DNA of 32,816 nucleotides from an uncultured Muribaculaceae bacterium (lineage in GTDB: Bacteria; Bacteroidota; Bacteroidia; Bacteroidales; Muribaculaceae), in contig CABUTS010000027.1 in the NCBI GenBank assembly GCA_902494515.1, positions 1-32,816 of the forward strand. Reading direction: 5' to 3'. A model generated the notes under the pieces. It had not been told where the DNA came from and ran no database searches. It saw only the letters and a program-made list of their open reading frames with translations. Positions 24,482 through 32,675 of the stretch are shown here, one piece after another; the stretch's first letter is position 1; each line of letters opens with the position of its first letter. The position numbers and the translations under genes were made by a program.

Positions 24482-25588
24482 ATGAAAAAGATTGTCAGCT
24501 ATATCATCCCTCTGGGCATCGCGGTTGCGGCTTGCGGCAGCGGCGAGAAGTCCCCGCAGACCCTGAAAGACCATTACAAGGACGACTTCCTCATCGGGGC
24601 GGCCGTCAACGTCCGGCAGGTTAACGGGCTCGATCCGAAGGCCGATTCAGTTCTCTCGCGCCATTTCAACTCCATCGTTGCCGAGAACTGCATGAAGAGC
24701 GAGAAGATCAACCCCTCGGAAGGGGTATATGTCTGGAAGGACGCCGACAAGTTCGTGGAGTACGGCGAGCGAAACGGCATGGCCATCATCGGCCACGCCC
24801 TGCTCTGGCACTCGCAGCTGGCTCCCTGGTTCCCGCTGGACTCTGCCGGCAACTACGTGACTCCGGAGGTGCTCAAGGAGCGCATGCGCACCCACATCAC
24901 CACCATGATGCAGCGCTACAAGGGGCGCATCAAGGGGTGGGATGTCGTCAATGAGGCGATTATGGACGACGGCTCGTACCGCCGCAGCCCCTTCTACGAG
25001 ATTCTCGGCGAGGAATACATCCCCCTGGCGTTCCAGTATGCTCAGGAGGCTGACCCCGACGCCGAACTGTATATCAACGATTTCTCGATGGCGGGTGCCG
25101 GAAAGCGCGACCGCTACGTGCAGATTGTCAATGACCTGAAAAAGCGCGGCATCCGCATCGACGCCGTCGGCATGCAGGGTCACATCGGCATCGACTATCC
25201 CGACTTCGCCGAGTTCGAGAAATCCATCGAGGCTTTCGCCAAGGCCGGAGTGAACGTGATGGTCACCGAGCTTGACATGACAGTGCTTCCGGTGGTGAAG
25301 CGTGGCGCCGAAGTGAGCGACCATGTCGCCTACGAGAAGGCTATGAACCCCTATCCCGACGGACTTCCCGCCGATGTCGACAAGCAGTGGAACGACCGCA
25401 TGGCTGACTTCATGGCTATGCTCCAGCGCCATTCCGACGTCATCACCCGCGTGACATTCTGGGGTACCCACGACGGAATGTCGTGGCGCAACGGCTGGCC
25501 TATGCCCGGCCGTACCGACTATCCTCTCCCCTTCGACCGCGATTACAACCTCAAACCCGGCCTCGCCGCAGCTCTCGCTGAAAAATAA
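24482..25588 (+). CDS. xynA: GH10 endo-xylanase, compact lipoprotein
   Basis: A 368-residue single-domain GH10 enzyme. The signal ends IAVAA-Cys18, a lipobox. The barrel spans about 26-366 without insertion. Acid/base Glu158 lies in KGWDVVNEAI, nucleophile Glu263 in MVTELDMTV, and the substrate-site motif GHALLWHSQ is at 104-112. It differs from the split GH10 upstream and resembles P. bryantii XynA. Because it sits between the symporter and a cytoplasmic GH43, it probably works on oligosaccharides in the periplasm, anchored to either membrane; surface location is also possible. The next gene follows after 12 bp. Confidence 0.93.
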   Translation: MKKIVSYIIPLGIAVAACGSGEKSPQTLKDHYKDDFLIGAAVNVRQVNGLDPKADSVLSRHFNSIVAENCMKSEKINPSEGVYVWKDADKFVEYGERNGMAIIGHALLWHSQLAPWFPLDSAGNYVTPEVLKERMRTHITTMMQRYKGRIKGWDVVNEAIMDDGSYRRSPFYEILGEEYIPLAFQYAQEADPDAELYINDFSMAGAGKRDRYVQIVNDLKKRGIRIDAVGMQGHIGIDYPDFAEFEKSIEAFAKAGVNVMVTELDMTVLPVVKRGAEVSDHVAYEKAMNPYPDGLPADVDKQWNDRMADFMAMLQRHSDVITRVTFWGTHDGMSWRNGWPMPGRTDYPLPFDRDYNLKPGLAAALAEK

Positions 25589-25600
25589 AAATCCTTAGAT

Positions 25601-26584
25601 ATGGAACTCACTCATCCCGAAAAAAGATACCTTTTCCCGGCCGATTTTATGGCCGACCCCAGTGTTCACGTCTTCAACGGCAAAATCTACATCTACCCCT
25701 CCCACGACTGGGAATGTGCGAACGTCGAGAACGACAACGGCGACCAGTATGTGATGAAGGATATGCACGTGCTGAGCATCGACGGCGACCCCATGACCGG
25801 TGAGGTCACCGACCACGGCAAGGCCCTCGACATCGCCGATATCCCCTGGGCCGGACGTCAGCTCTGGGACTGTGACTGCGCCGAAAAGGATGGCAAATAC
25901 TATCTCTACTTCCCCCTGAAGGACAAGAACGACATCTTCCGCATCGGCGTCGCCATAGCCGAACGCCCGGAGGGTCCGTTCATCCCGCAGCCCGACCCTA
26001 TCCGCGGCAGCTACAGCATGGATATCTGTGTGCTCCCCGAGGATGGCGAATATTACCTCTACTTCGGTGGTCTGTGGGGCGGCCAGCTCCAGCGCTACAA
26101 GGACAACAAGGCCCTGGAGGACGCTTATCTCCCCGAAGGTGACGAACCGGCGCTCCCCAGCCGCTGCGTGCGCCTGACCAAAGACATGCTGCAGTTCGCC
26201 GAGGAACCCCGCCCCATCGTAATCCTCGACGAGGAGGGGAACCCGCTGAAAGCCAATGACCCCCACCGCTTCTTCGAAGCCTCATGGGTCCACAAATACA
26301 ACGGCAAGTACTACTTCTCCTACTCCACCGGCGACAGCCATCTGCTCTGCTACGCCGTCGGCGACAACCCCTACGGTCCCTTCACCTTCAAGGGTGAGAT
26401 CCTGACCCCGGTAGTCGGCTGGACCACCCACCACTGCATCGTGGAATATAAGGGCAAATGGTATCTCTTCCACCACGACAGTGTCCCCTCCGGCGGCAAA
26501 TCCTGGCTCCGCTCCTTGAAAGTCTGCCCCCTGACCTATACCCCCGACGGTCTTATCCTCCCCATCGACGGTATCGACAAGTAA
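25601..26584 (+). CDS. xynB: Cytoplasmic GH43 beta-xylosidase / exo-xylanase (XynB-like)
   Basis: A 327-residue GH43 enzyme without any signal peptide, so it should act in the cytoplasm on imported xylobiose and short oligosaccharides. The propeller fills the protein. Catalytic acids are Asp19 (MADPSVH), Asp141 (YSMDICVL, where many relatives have IDP) and Glu226 (FFEASWVH). Length and N-terminus resemble GH43_1 enzymes such as P. bryantii XynB. It lies directly between the GH10 gene (12 bp) and the GH67 gene. Its last codons and stop are tandemly duplicated in the spacer. Confidence 0.92.
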   Translation: MELTHPEKRYLFPADFMADPSVHVFNGKIYIYPSHDWECANVENDNGDQYVMKDMHVLSIDGDPMTGEVTDHGKALDIADIPWAGRQLWDCDCAEKDGKYYLYFPLKDKNDIFRIGVAIAERPEGPFIPQPDPIRGSYSMDICVLPEDGEYYLYFGGLWGGQLQRYKDNKALEDAYLPEGDEPALPSRCVRLTKDMLQFAEEPRPIVILDEEGNPLKANDPHRFFEASWVHKYNGKYYFSYSTGDSHLLCYAVGDNPYGPFTFKGEILTPVVGWTTHHCIVEYKGKWYLFHHDSVPSGGKSWLRSLKVCPLTYTPDGLILPIDGIDK

Positions 26585-26601
26585 AGGTATCGATAAGTAA
26601 A
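26570..26601 (+). repeat. 16-bp tandem repeat spanning the GH43 stop codon
   Basis: GGTATCGACAAGTAAA (26570-26585, containing the TAA stop) is followed immediately by GGTATCGATAAGTAAA (26586-26601), one substitution apart. The second copy forms the leader of the GH67 gene, immediately followed by GGTG, which creates an alternative GTG start at 26603. Confidence 0.85.
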
Positions 26602-26611
26602 GGTGAAAGCG

Positions 26612-28453
26612 ATGATAAGGAAGATAGCAGGCATTGCTCTGGCTTTGGCGGCGCTGACCGGCGCTGCCGATGATGCTTCTGCAAAGAAGACAGGGGAGTG
26701 GTACAGGCTGGTGCCTGGCGACACGGTGATGGTCGAGGCGTCGTCGCCGGTGACCAGGCTCTACGGTCTGGCGCATCGCGAGCGGCTCAACCGGATGGGA
26801 ATCGAGGTCAGCGAGGTTATAGAGGAGAGTCCGCGGTTCGCCCGGCGTATCCTCAACCACTGGGACAACCTCGACGGCACCATCGAGCGCGGCTACGCCG
26901 GCCGAAGCATCTGGCGCTGGGACCAGCTCCCCGACTCCGTCTCCCCCCGCTATGAGGAGTATGCCCGCTTCTGCGCCTCCGTCGGAATCAACGGCGCGGT
27001 GATCAACAATGTCAACGCTTCGTCGAAGATTCTTTCGCAGGAGTATCTGGTGAAGGTCGCTAAAATCGCCGATGTCCTGCGCCCCTACGGTATTCAGGTT
27101 TACCTCTCGGCAAACTTCGCCGCCCCGATGCAGCTCGACAGCCTCCCCACCGCCGACCCCCTCGACAAGCAGGTCAGCCGGTGGTGGCAGCGCAAAGCCG
27201 ACGAAATCTACCGGCTGATTCCCGACTTCGGCGGTTTCCTTGTCAAGGCCAATTCCGAGGGGCAGCCCGGCCCCTGCGACTTCGGCCGCAGCCATGCCGA
27301 TGGCGCGAACATGATGGCCCGCGCGCTGAAAAAGCACGGCGGAATCGTTATGTGGCGTGCCTTCGTGTATTCCCCTGCCGACGCCGATCGCGCCAAACAG
27401 GCCTATCTCGAATTCCAGCCCCTCGACGGCAAATTCGACGACAACGTAATCGTGCAGATCAAGAACGGTCCCATCGACTTCCAGCCGCGCGAGCCTGTCA
27501 GCCCGCTGCTGCTGGCGATGCCGCAGATAAAGACCATGCCGGAGCTGCAGATTACTCAGGAGTACCTCGGCATGAGCAACCATCTGGTGTTCCTCGCCCC
27601 GATGTGGGAGGAGTTTTTCGACCTCGTTGACCCCTCGACGCAGACGGCTCTGGCCGGTGTCTCCAATGTCGGCGACGCCGCGAACTTCACCGCCCACCCC
27701 TTTGCCCGCGCCAACTGGTACGCCTTCGGACGTCTCGCCTGGGATCCCACGCTGACCTCCGAACAGATTGCCCGCGAATGGATTGCCACTGACCTCGGTG
27801 TCACCGACCCCGCCGTCACCGATAAAATTGCGAAAATAATGCTCGGCTCCCACGAAGCCGCCGTCAACTACATGATGCCGATGGGGCTGCACCATATCTT
27901 TGCCTTCGGCCATCATTACGGGCCGGAACCCTGGTGCGACGTCCCCGGGGCGCGGGCCGACTGGCTGCCGAAGTACTATCTCCGCGCCGATTCCCTCGGC
28001 GTCGGCTTCGACCGCTCCCCCTCGGGCTCCAACGCCGTGGCGCAGTATCCCGACTCTCTGGCGCGGCTCTATGCCGACCCTGCCACCTGCCCGGAAAAGT
28101 ACCTGCTCTGGTTCCACCATCTCCCCTGGACCCGGGTATGGGAATCCCTCTGCCGCCACTACGAAGCCGGCTATCAGTCCGCGCTTTCCATGCTGTCCGA
28201 CTGGGACTCCCTCCGCGCCGATATCCCTGATCCGGCCCTTTGGGCCGATGTCCGCGGGCGCCTGATGACCCAGGCGCGCGACGCCCAATGGTGGAAAGAC
28301 GCCTGCCTGGAGTATTTCTCCTCATTCCACGGCCTCCCGTATCCCGAGGGGATCACCCCGGCTGTTCACAGTCTCGATGACCTCCGGCGCATCCAGCTCG
28401 GCATCGACAACTACACCTGTCCCTCCCCCTCGTTGCTCAATACCCTCCGCTGA
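26612..28453 (+). CDS. aguA: GH67 alpha-glucuronidase with shortened N-terminal domain
   Basis: A 613-residue enzyme that removes (4-O-methyl-)glucuronic acid from the non-reducing end of xylo-oligosaccharides. From ATG 26612 a signal peptide (about 1-24, ending ASA) is predicted; the in-frame GTG at 26603 would only add three residues. Catalytic positions are the acid Glu216 (KANSEGQPGP) and the pair Asp289 (GPIDFQPRE) and Glu317 (ITQEYLG). RILNHWDNLDGTIERGYAG marks the barrel entry near residue 79-97. Other GH67 proteins have some 65-70 more residues before this point, so most of the N-terminal alpha/beta domain is missing. It is the last PUL gene (XynF position of P. bryantii) and is followed by a terminator. 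Confidence 0.93.
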   Translation: MIRKIAGIALALAALTGAADDASAKKTGEWYRLVPGDTVMVEASSPVTRLYGLAHRERLNRMGIEVSEVIEESPRFARRILNHWDNLDGTIERGYAGRSIWRWDQLPDSVSPRYEEYARFCASVGINGAVINNVNASSKILSQEYLVKVAKIADVLRPYGIQVYLSANFAAPMQLDSLPTADPLDKQVSRWWQRKADEIYRLIPDFGGFLVKANSEGQPGPCDFGRSHADGANMMARALKKHGGIVMWRAFVYSPADADRAKQAYLEFQPLDGKFDDNVIVQIKNGPIDFQPREPVSPLLLAMPQIKTMPELQITQEYLGMSNHLVFLAPMWEEFFDLVDPSTQTALAGVSNVGDAANFTAHPFARANWYAFGRLAWDPTLTSEQIAREWIATDLGVTDPAVTDKIAKIMLGSHEAAVNYMMPMGLHHIFAFGHHYGPEPWCDVPGARADWLPKYYLRADSLGVGFDRSPSGSNAVAQYPDSLARLYADPATCPEKYLLWFHHLPWTRVWESLCRHYEAGYQSALSMLSDWDSLRADIPDPALWADVRGRLMTQARDAQWWKDACLEYFSSFHGLPYPEGITPAVHSLDDLRRIQLGIDNYTCPSPSLLNTLR

Positions 28454-28470
28454 CCTCTCCGCCTCATCGT

Positions 28471-28512
28471 CTGCTCCAAAAAAGTGGGTAAAAAACCACT
28501 TTTTTGGAGCAG
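28471..28512. terminator. Perfect 17-bp dyad terminator at the end of the PUL
   Basis: CTGCTCCAAAAAAGTGG (28471-28487) and its exact reverse complement (28496-28512) flank an 8-nt loop. The arms contain A6 and T6, so a U run sits within the descending arm as in many symmetrical terminators. It lies 18 bp after the GH67 stop codon and separates the PUL from the unrelated cutC region. Confidence 0.75.
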
Positions 28513-28551
28513 TTGTGTTTCAGGTTGTCTTATCTCCTTCCGGATATCCTC

Positions 28552-28583
28552 TTTGGTTTTCTCGAAAAAAGTAGTTAACTTTG
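28552..28583 (+). promoter_or_regulatory. Consensus Bacteroidetes promoter for cutC
   Basis: A -33 element TTTG (28552-28555) and a -7 element TAACTTTG (28576-28583, exact match to TAnnTTTG) are separated by 20 bp, the expected spacing. Transcription would start near 28590, about 20-50 bp before the possible cutC start codons. The placement just after the PUL terminator supports an independent, housekeeping-type unit. Confidence 0.65.
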
Positions 28584-28638
28584 TCATTATTATAATTATA
28601 TCGGCTCAGTTATGTTTGACAAAAATCGGATTAAAACG

Positions 28639-29352
28639 ATGAAACCTTTGCTGGAAGTCTGCTGCGAGGGGCTGAAGGATGTCGGGGTTGCTGTTGAAGG
28701 TGGCGCCGACAGAATCGAGCTTTGCCGCGACCTGAACCTCGACGGGCTGACACCGGATGGGGATACCATCCGGGAGGCGGTCGGGATGGCCCGGAGAGCG
28801 GGGCGTCCGTTCCGGGTTATGGTCCTTGTGCGCTCCCGTGCGGGCGATTTTGTCTATTCGGCTGAGGAAAAGGAGACGATGCGGCGCAGCGTGGTCGACA
28901 TCCTCGATATGGGAGCTGACGGCGTTGTGGTCGGGTCGCTGAATCCGGAGCTGACAGTCGACACCCCCTGGGTGCGGGAAATCGTGGATCTAACTCATAG
29001 CCGGGGCTGCGAGGTGACCTTTCACCGGGCCTTCGACCATGTCAGTGAGTTCAGCACAGCCCTCCGGGAGCTGATTGATTGCGGCGTAGACCGGGTGCTG
29101 ACCTCCGGAGGACCCGAAGGGGCTGAAAAGGGGGCCGAAACGCTTGCGCGGCTCGTCAGTCAGTCCGCCGGCAGGATTGCTGTGATGCCCGGCGGCGGGG
29201 TCCGTTCCTCCAATATCGCCGGGCTGTTGGCCAAAACCAATGCTGAGGAATTCCACAGCTCCTGCCACACAACGCCCGACGGCGGGGCAGACCCGCAGGA
29301 AATCCGCCGCATCGCTGAGATTCTTGCCCCGCCGCATCGCGGAAATATTTGA
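28639..29352 (+). CDS. cutC: CutC family protein (copper homeostasis protein)
   Basis: A 237-residue TIM-barrel protein of the CutC family, cytoplasmic, historically linked to copper tolerance though its biochemical role is unsettled. Family signatures are LLEVCCEGLKDV at the start, GADRIELC, a VMVLVRSRAGDFVYSAEE segment, DGVVVGSLN, VTFHRAFDH, GVDRVLTSGG, VMPGGGVRSSNI and EFHSSC. The ATG at 28639 is preferred since it aligns with the family start (MKPLLEVC); an in-frame ATG at 28612 would add nine residues. It has its own promoter and is not functionally linked to the xylan genes. Confidence 0.9.
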   Translation: MKPLLEVCCEGLKDVGVAVEGGADRIELCRDLNLDGLTPDGDTIREAVGMARRAGRPFRVMVLVRSRAGDFVYSAEEKETMRRSVVDILDMGADGVVVGSLNPELTVDTPWVREIVDLTHSRGCEVTFHRAFDHVSEFSTALRELIDCGVDRVLTSGGPEGAEKGAETLARLVSQSAGRIAVMPGGGVRSSNIAGLLAKTNAEEFHSSCHTTPDGGADPQEIRRIAEILAPPHRGNI

Positions 29353-29395
29353 TTACACCTGTAAATAGCTGACCTTAGATAATATACCATTCGTC

Positions 29396-31849
29396 ATGAA
29401 ACAACGTCTCATCTCATTGCTCACACTCCTCGCTGCCGCTGCGCAAACGGTGTTCTCGCAGCCCGTTGCTGCGGATTCCGTAGCAAAGTACACCGACTGG
29501 CTTTACTCCTCGATGAACATCGCCGACAGGAACAACTTCCCGCGGTCGTTCTGGGAGCGCAATGTGGCGTCGGCCCTCGAGGCGCGCCGCGATATGCCGT
29601 GGGGCGCGAAAATCCCGGCCCGCGAGTGGCTGCACTTCGTGCTGCCGGTGCGTGTGAACAATGAGATGCCCGACACGTCGCGCATGGTGTTTTATCGCGA
29701 ACTCGCTCCGCGTCTGCGGAATCTCACGATGGAACAGGCGGCGCTCGAGGTGAATCACTGGGCCCACGAAAAGGCCACCTACCGTCCCTCCGACGCGCGG
29801 ACGTCACCTCCGCTGGCAACCGTCCGCACTACTTTCGGCCGCTGCGGCGAGGAGTCGACCTTCGTGGTCGCGGCGATGAGGTCGGTCGGAATCCCGGCGC
29901 GCCAGATCTACACCCCGCGCTGGGCGCACACCGACGACAATCATGCCTGGGTGGAGGTCTGGGTCGACGGCCGCTGGCGCTTCCTCGGGGCATGTGAGCC
30001 TGAGCCGGTGCTGGATCTCGGATGGTTCAGCGAGCCGGCCTCGCAGGGGGTGCTGATGGCTACGAATGTCATCGGAAACTATGACGGCCCGGAGCAGAAA
30101 CTATACCGCGACAGCTGCTACACCCGCATCAATATCACCGGAAACTACGCCCGGACCCGTCGGGCCGCGGTGAAGGTCGTCGACGCTGCCGGTCGTCCGG
30201 TGGCCGACGCGCCGGTCAGCTTCCGGTTGTACAATTACGCGGAACTTTATCCGCTGTTTTCCACCCGCACCGATGCTGACGGACGTGCCGAGCTGCTCTG
30301 CGGCTACGGCGATGTCGTGGCCTGGGCGACCTCGCCCGACGGGCATAGTTCCGGCCTCGCCGAACTGAGCGCTGCAGCTGACTCTGTTGTGGTGCTGAGA
30401 CTCGATAATCAGCCGCTTGAACAGCCCTTGGTGCTGACGCTCACCCCGCCATTCCCTTCGCCGCTGAAACCTGCTGTAACCCCGGAACAGGTTGCCGCAA
30501 ACGACGCCCGGAAACTTTTTGAGGACTCGGTCCGCAATGCGGTGATGTCGAGGTTTTTCACCGCTGACGAAGCATCTGCCGCGGCAGCTGGCTGGGGCGA
30601 CGACGCGCCGTTCATTTCCCGTGTGCTGACCGAATCCTACGGCAACCGCGATGCGATGGCCCGGTTTGTCGGCGCAGTCCCTGCGGAACGCCGCCATGAG
30701 GCTGCCCTCTGGCTCGGAAAACTCAGCGAAAAGGACTGGCGAGATATTGAATGGCCGGTGATGGAGGAATTTTTCCTCAGCCGTCAGACACCTGTAAATC
30801 CGCGGGTTGCCGACGAAACGCTCTCGCTCTGGCTCTCGGATTTCGATGCCGCAGTTCCGGCGGCGCTCCGTGACAGCCTTTCGGCGTCCCCGGCTGCGGT
30901 CGAAGGATGGATTAACCGTAATATCCTGATTGACAATGCTCATAACCCCAACCATTTCTGCATGAACCCCGGCGCTGTCTGGGCCTCCCGGACTGCTGAC
31001 AGCCTCTCGCGCGACATATTTTTTGTGGCGCTCTGCCGCTGGCTCGGTTTCGATGCGCAAATCGATCCCGTGACCTCGGATGTGCTTGCCCGCAAAACGG
31101 CCGACGGCAATTACTACAAGGCCTTTGCCGCTGTGGCTGACCCTGTTAATAATGTGAAGGTGCGGTTGACATACTCCAACGACAGCATACTCCCGAATCC
31201 GAAATATTACCGGCATTTCACCATTTCAAGGCTTGAAAACGGCGTGCCGCAGCTGCTGAATTTCCCCGAAGAGGCTGACTTGCGCAACACCTTCGCCAAC
31301 GGCGTAGACCTGCAGCCCGGCCTCTACCTGCTGACCTCCGGCCGCCGCCTCGCCGACGGGTCCGTGAAGTGTCGCCTCGCGGAGTTCGATGTTCCTGCAG
31401 ATGCTGTGCCGCTTGTAATCCCTGACGAACCCGGCGAAATCAGTATCATCGGCAGCTTCAATGCCGACCCGCTGCTGCCGCTGACCGGCCGCGGTATATT
31501 CCTTGCCGCCTTTGTGAAAGCCAATCATGAACCTTCAGCACACTTCCTCAACGAACTGTGTGCCGCTAAGTCGCAAATCGAAGCATGGGGGCGCCCCGTA
31601 GTACTCATTGTTGATTCCGAATCCGATCTCTCCGCCTTCAAGCTCCCCTCGAACGTCAGAATCACAGTCAATCCCGGCTTTGCCTGGCTGGCTGACATCT
31701 CCCGCGAATTCGAGCGGAACCTCACCGCCGACAATCTCCCCGTAATTCTCCTTGCCGACACATTCAACCGTGTGATGTACCTCCGTCACGGCTACCTTCC
31801 CGGCTCCGTCGACGCCCTGCTCTCCATCTTCCCCCACCTTCCAAGGTGA
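29396..31849 (+). CDS. Large secreted transglutaminase-like protein
   Basis: An 817-residue exported protein of unknown role. Signal peptide about 1-22. A helical N-terminal part is followed by a transglutaminase-like fold (about 110-215) with Cys150 in TFGRCGEEST, His183 in DDNHAWVEVWVDG and an acidic partner probably Glu201 or Glu203 in GACEPEP. Residues about 245-335 look like a carboxypeptidase-regulatory / Ig-like beta domain (VKVVDAAGRPVADAPVSFRL, in part). The rest is unassigned, and the last ~110 residues (VVLIVDSESD ... PVILLADTFNRVMYLRHGY) recall a thioredoxin-like fold without a CxxC. The catalytic-looking triad suggests a protease or amidase-like activity on peptides; substrate unknown. 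It follows cutC by 43 bp and could share its promoter. Confidence 0.85.
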   Translation: MKQRLISLLTLLAAAAQTVFSQPVAADSVAKYTDWLYSSMNIADRNNFPRSFWERNVASALEARRDMPWGAKIPAREWLHFVLPVRVNNEMPDTSRMVFYRELAPRLRNLTMEQAALEVNHWAHEKATYRPSDARTSPPLATVRTTFGRCGEESTFVVAAMRSVGIPARQIYTPRWAHTDDNHAWVEVWVDGRWRFLGACEPEPVLDLGWFSEPASQGVLMATNVIGNYDGPEQKLYRDSCYTRINITGNYARTRRAAVKVVDAAGRPVADAPVSFRLYNYAELYPLFSTRTDADGRAELLCGYGDVVAWATSPDGHSSGLAELSAAADSVVVLRLDNQPLEQPLVLTLTPPFPSPLKPAVTPEQVAANDARKLFEDSVRNAVMSRFFTADEASAAAAGWGDDAPFISRVLTESYGNRDAMARFVGAVPAERRHEAALWLGKLSEKDWRDIEWPVMEEFFLSRQTPVNPRVADETLSLWLSDFDAAVPAALRDSLSASPAAVEGWINRNILIDNAHNPNHFCMNPGAVWASRTADSLSRDIFFVALCRWLGFDAQIDPVTSDVLARKTADGNYYKAFAAVADPVNNVKVRLTYSNDSILPNPKYYRHFTISRLENGVPQLLNFPEEADLRNTFANGVDLQPGLYLLTSGRRLADGSVKCRLAEFDVPADAVPLVIPDEPGEISIIGSFNADPLLPLTGRGIFLAAFVKANHEPSAHFLNELCAAKSQIEAWGRPVVLIVDSESDLSAFKLPSNVRITVNPGFAWLADISREFERNLTADNLPVILLADTFNRVMYLRHGYLPGSVDALLSIFPHLPR

Positions 31850-31885
31850 TTTCTTTTGCTGATTTCCCCGTTTTTCCCGGTTGAT

Positions 31886-31918
31886 TCCCCCGCCTTCCCC
31901 GCTGATGGGGGAGGGGGA
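31886..31918. terminator. Imperfect hairpin in the convergent gap
   Basis: T/C-rich arms 31886-31891 and 31895-31900 pair with the G-rich arms 31913-31918 and 31907-31912 around a 6-nt loop, with a 3-nt bulge. It lies in the 69-bp gap between two convergent genes, adjacent to the DUF4919 stop codon. No good T run is seen on either side, so bidirectional termination is only plausible. Confidence 0.35.
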
Positions 31919-32644
31919 TTACTGGGCGTTGGGGAATTTGCGGTAGTATTCCTCGAGGAGATTGCGGATGTTGAAGTAGAAGGTGCCGGTGATTACTTTC
32001 CCTTTGGCGTTTTTCTTCTCGATGTCGATGAGGTCGTAGTATGGTTCCTGATAGTGCTGTCCTTTGACTACGGCGTTCTGGAAGTTCGCGATGTCGTATT
32101 CGTGGCTGGGGTTGATCACGTACCAGGCGTGTTCGGGGTCTTCGCCGGTGCCGGAGGAGATGATGGCCTGGATGAGGTGGTTGAGGCGGTATTGCCAGAT
32201 CTGGGCGTAGTTATTTTTGCCGCGGGCACGGAGGGCGTAAATCAGGAAGTTGATCTGGGCCAGGTCGAAGGGATTGTCGGCGAGGGCCTCGTGGGAGTAT
32301 TCGATGATGGAGTCGAGTTCGGCGCGGGTGTGGGTGTCTTTGTAATACAGGCTCTGGTTTTTCTTGGAGGCTTCGTTGTGGCGGTAGGGGTTGAAATCCT
32401 CCTGGAAGAGGTAGCCGTAGTAAAGATGGCGGTAGGCGTTCAGATCCATTATGGTTTCGTTGCGCTCGTATTCCTGCATCAGTTTGGGGTAGTAGTATGG
32501 TGAAGAGGGGTCGTTGACCGAGCGGCGGATTTCCTCGAGGTCGGGGGCTTCGGATTTAAGTTTTTTGTCGTGGCGCACGGGGGCGGCTACGAGCGTTGCG
32601 GCGATTGTGATGACCGAAAGGAGTATGAACAGGAGCTTTCGCAT
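31919..32644 (-). CDS. DUF4919 family exported protein
   Basis: A 241-residue protein with an N-terminal signal peptide (about 1-21, MRKLLFILL start). The mature part is helical with a tetratricopeptide-like look and matches the kind of protein annotated DUF4919 in Bacteroidales: EIRRSVNDPSSPYYYPKLM (in part, about 38-56), LYYGYLFQEDFNPYR (about 74-88), PFDLAQINFLIYALRARGK (in part, about 124-142) and HAWYVINPSHEYDI. Function unknown; no catalytic motif visible. It lies 31 bp downstream of the membrane-protein gene on the same strand, so they may be co-transcribed. It converges with the transglutaminase-like gene. An open frame on the opposite strand is a codon-bias shadow. Confidence 0.85.
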   Translation of the reverse strand: MRKLLFILLSVITIAATLVAAPVRHDKKLKSEAPDLEEIRRSVNDPSSPYYYPKLMQEYERNETIMDLNAYRHLYYGYLFQEDFNPYRHNEASKKNQSLYYKDTHTRAELDSIIEYSHEALADNPFDLAQINFLIYALRARGKNNYAQIWQYRLNHLIQAIISSGTGEDPEHAWYVINPSHEYDIANFQNAVVKGQHYQEPYYDLIDIEKKNAKGKVITGTFYFNIRNLLEEYYRKFPNAQ

Positions 32645-32675
32645 GATTGGAACGGTTTAATAAGGTGGGGGGCGC

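Noticed and set aside
31856..32503. 215-codon plus-strand open frame opposite the DUF4919 gene
   Set aside because: The translation is V/G/F/L-rich and repetitive, with no recognisable domain, whereas the minus strand has a signal peptide and family motifs.
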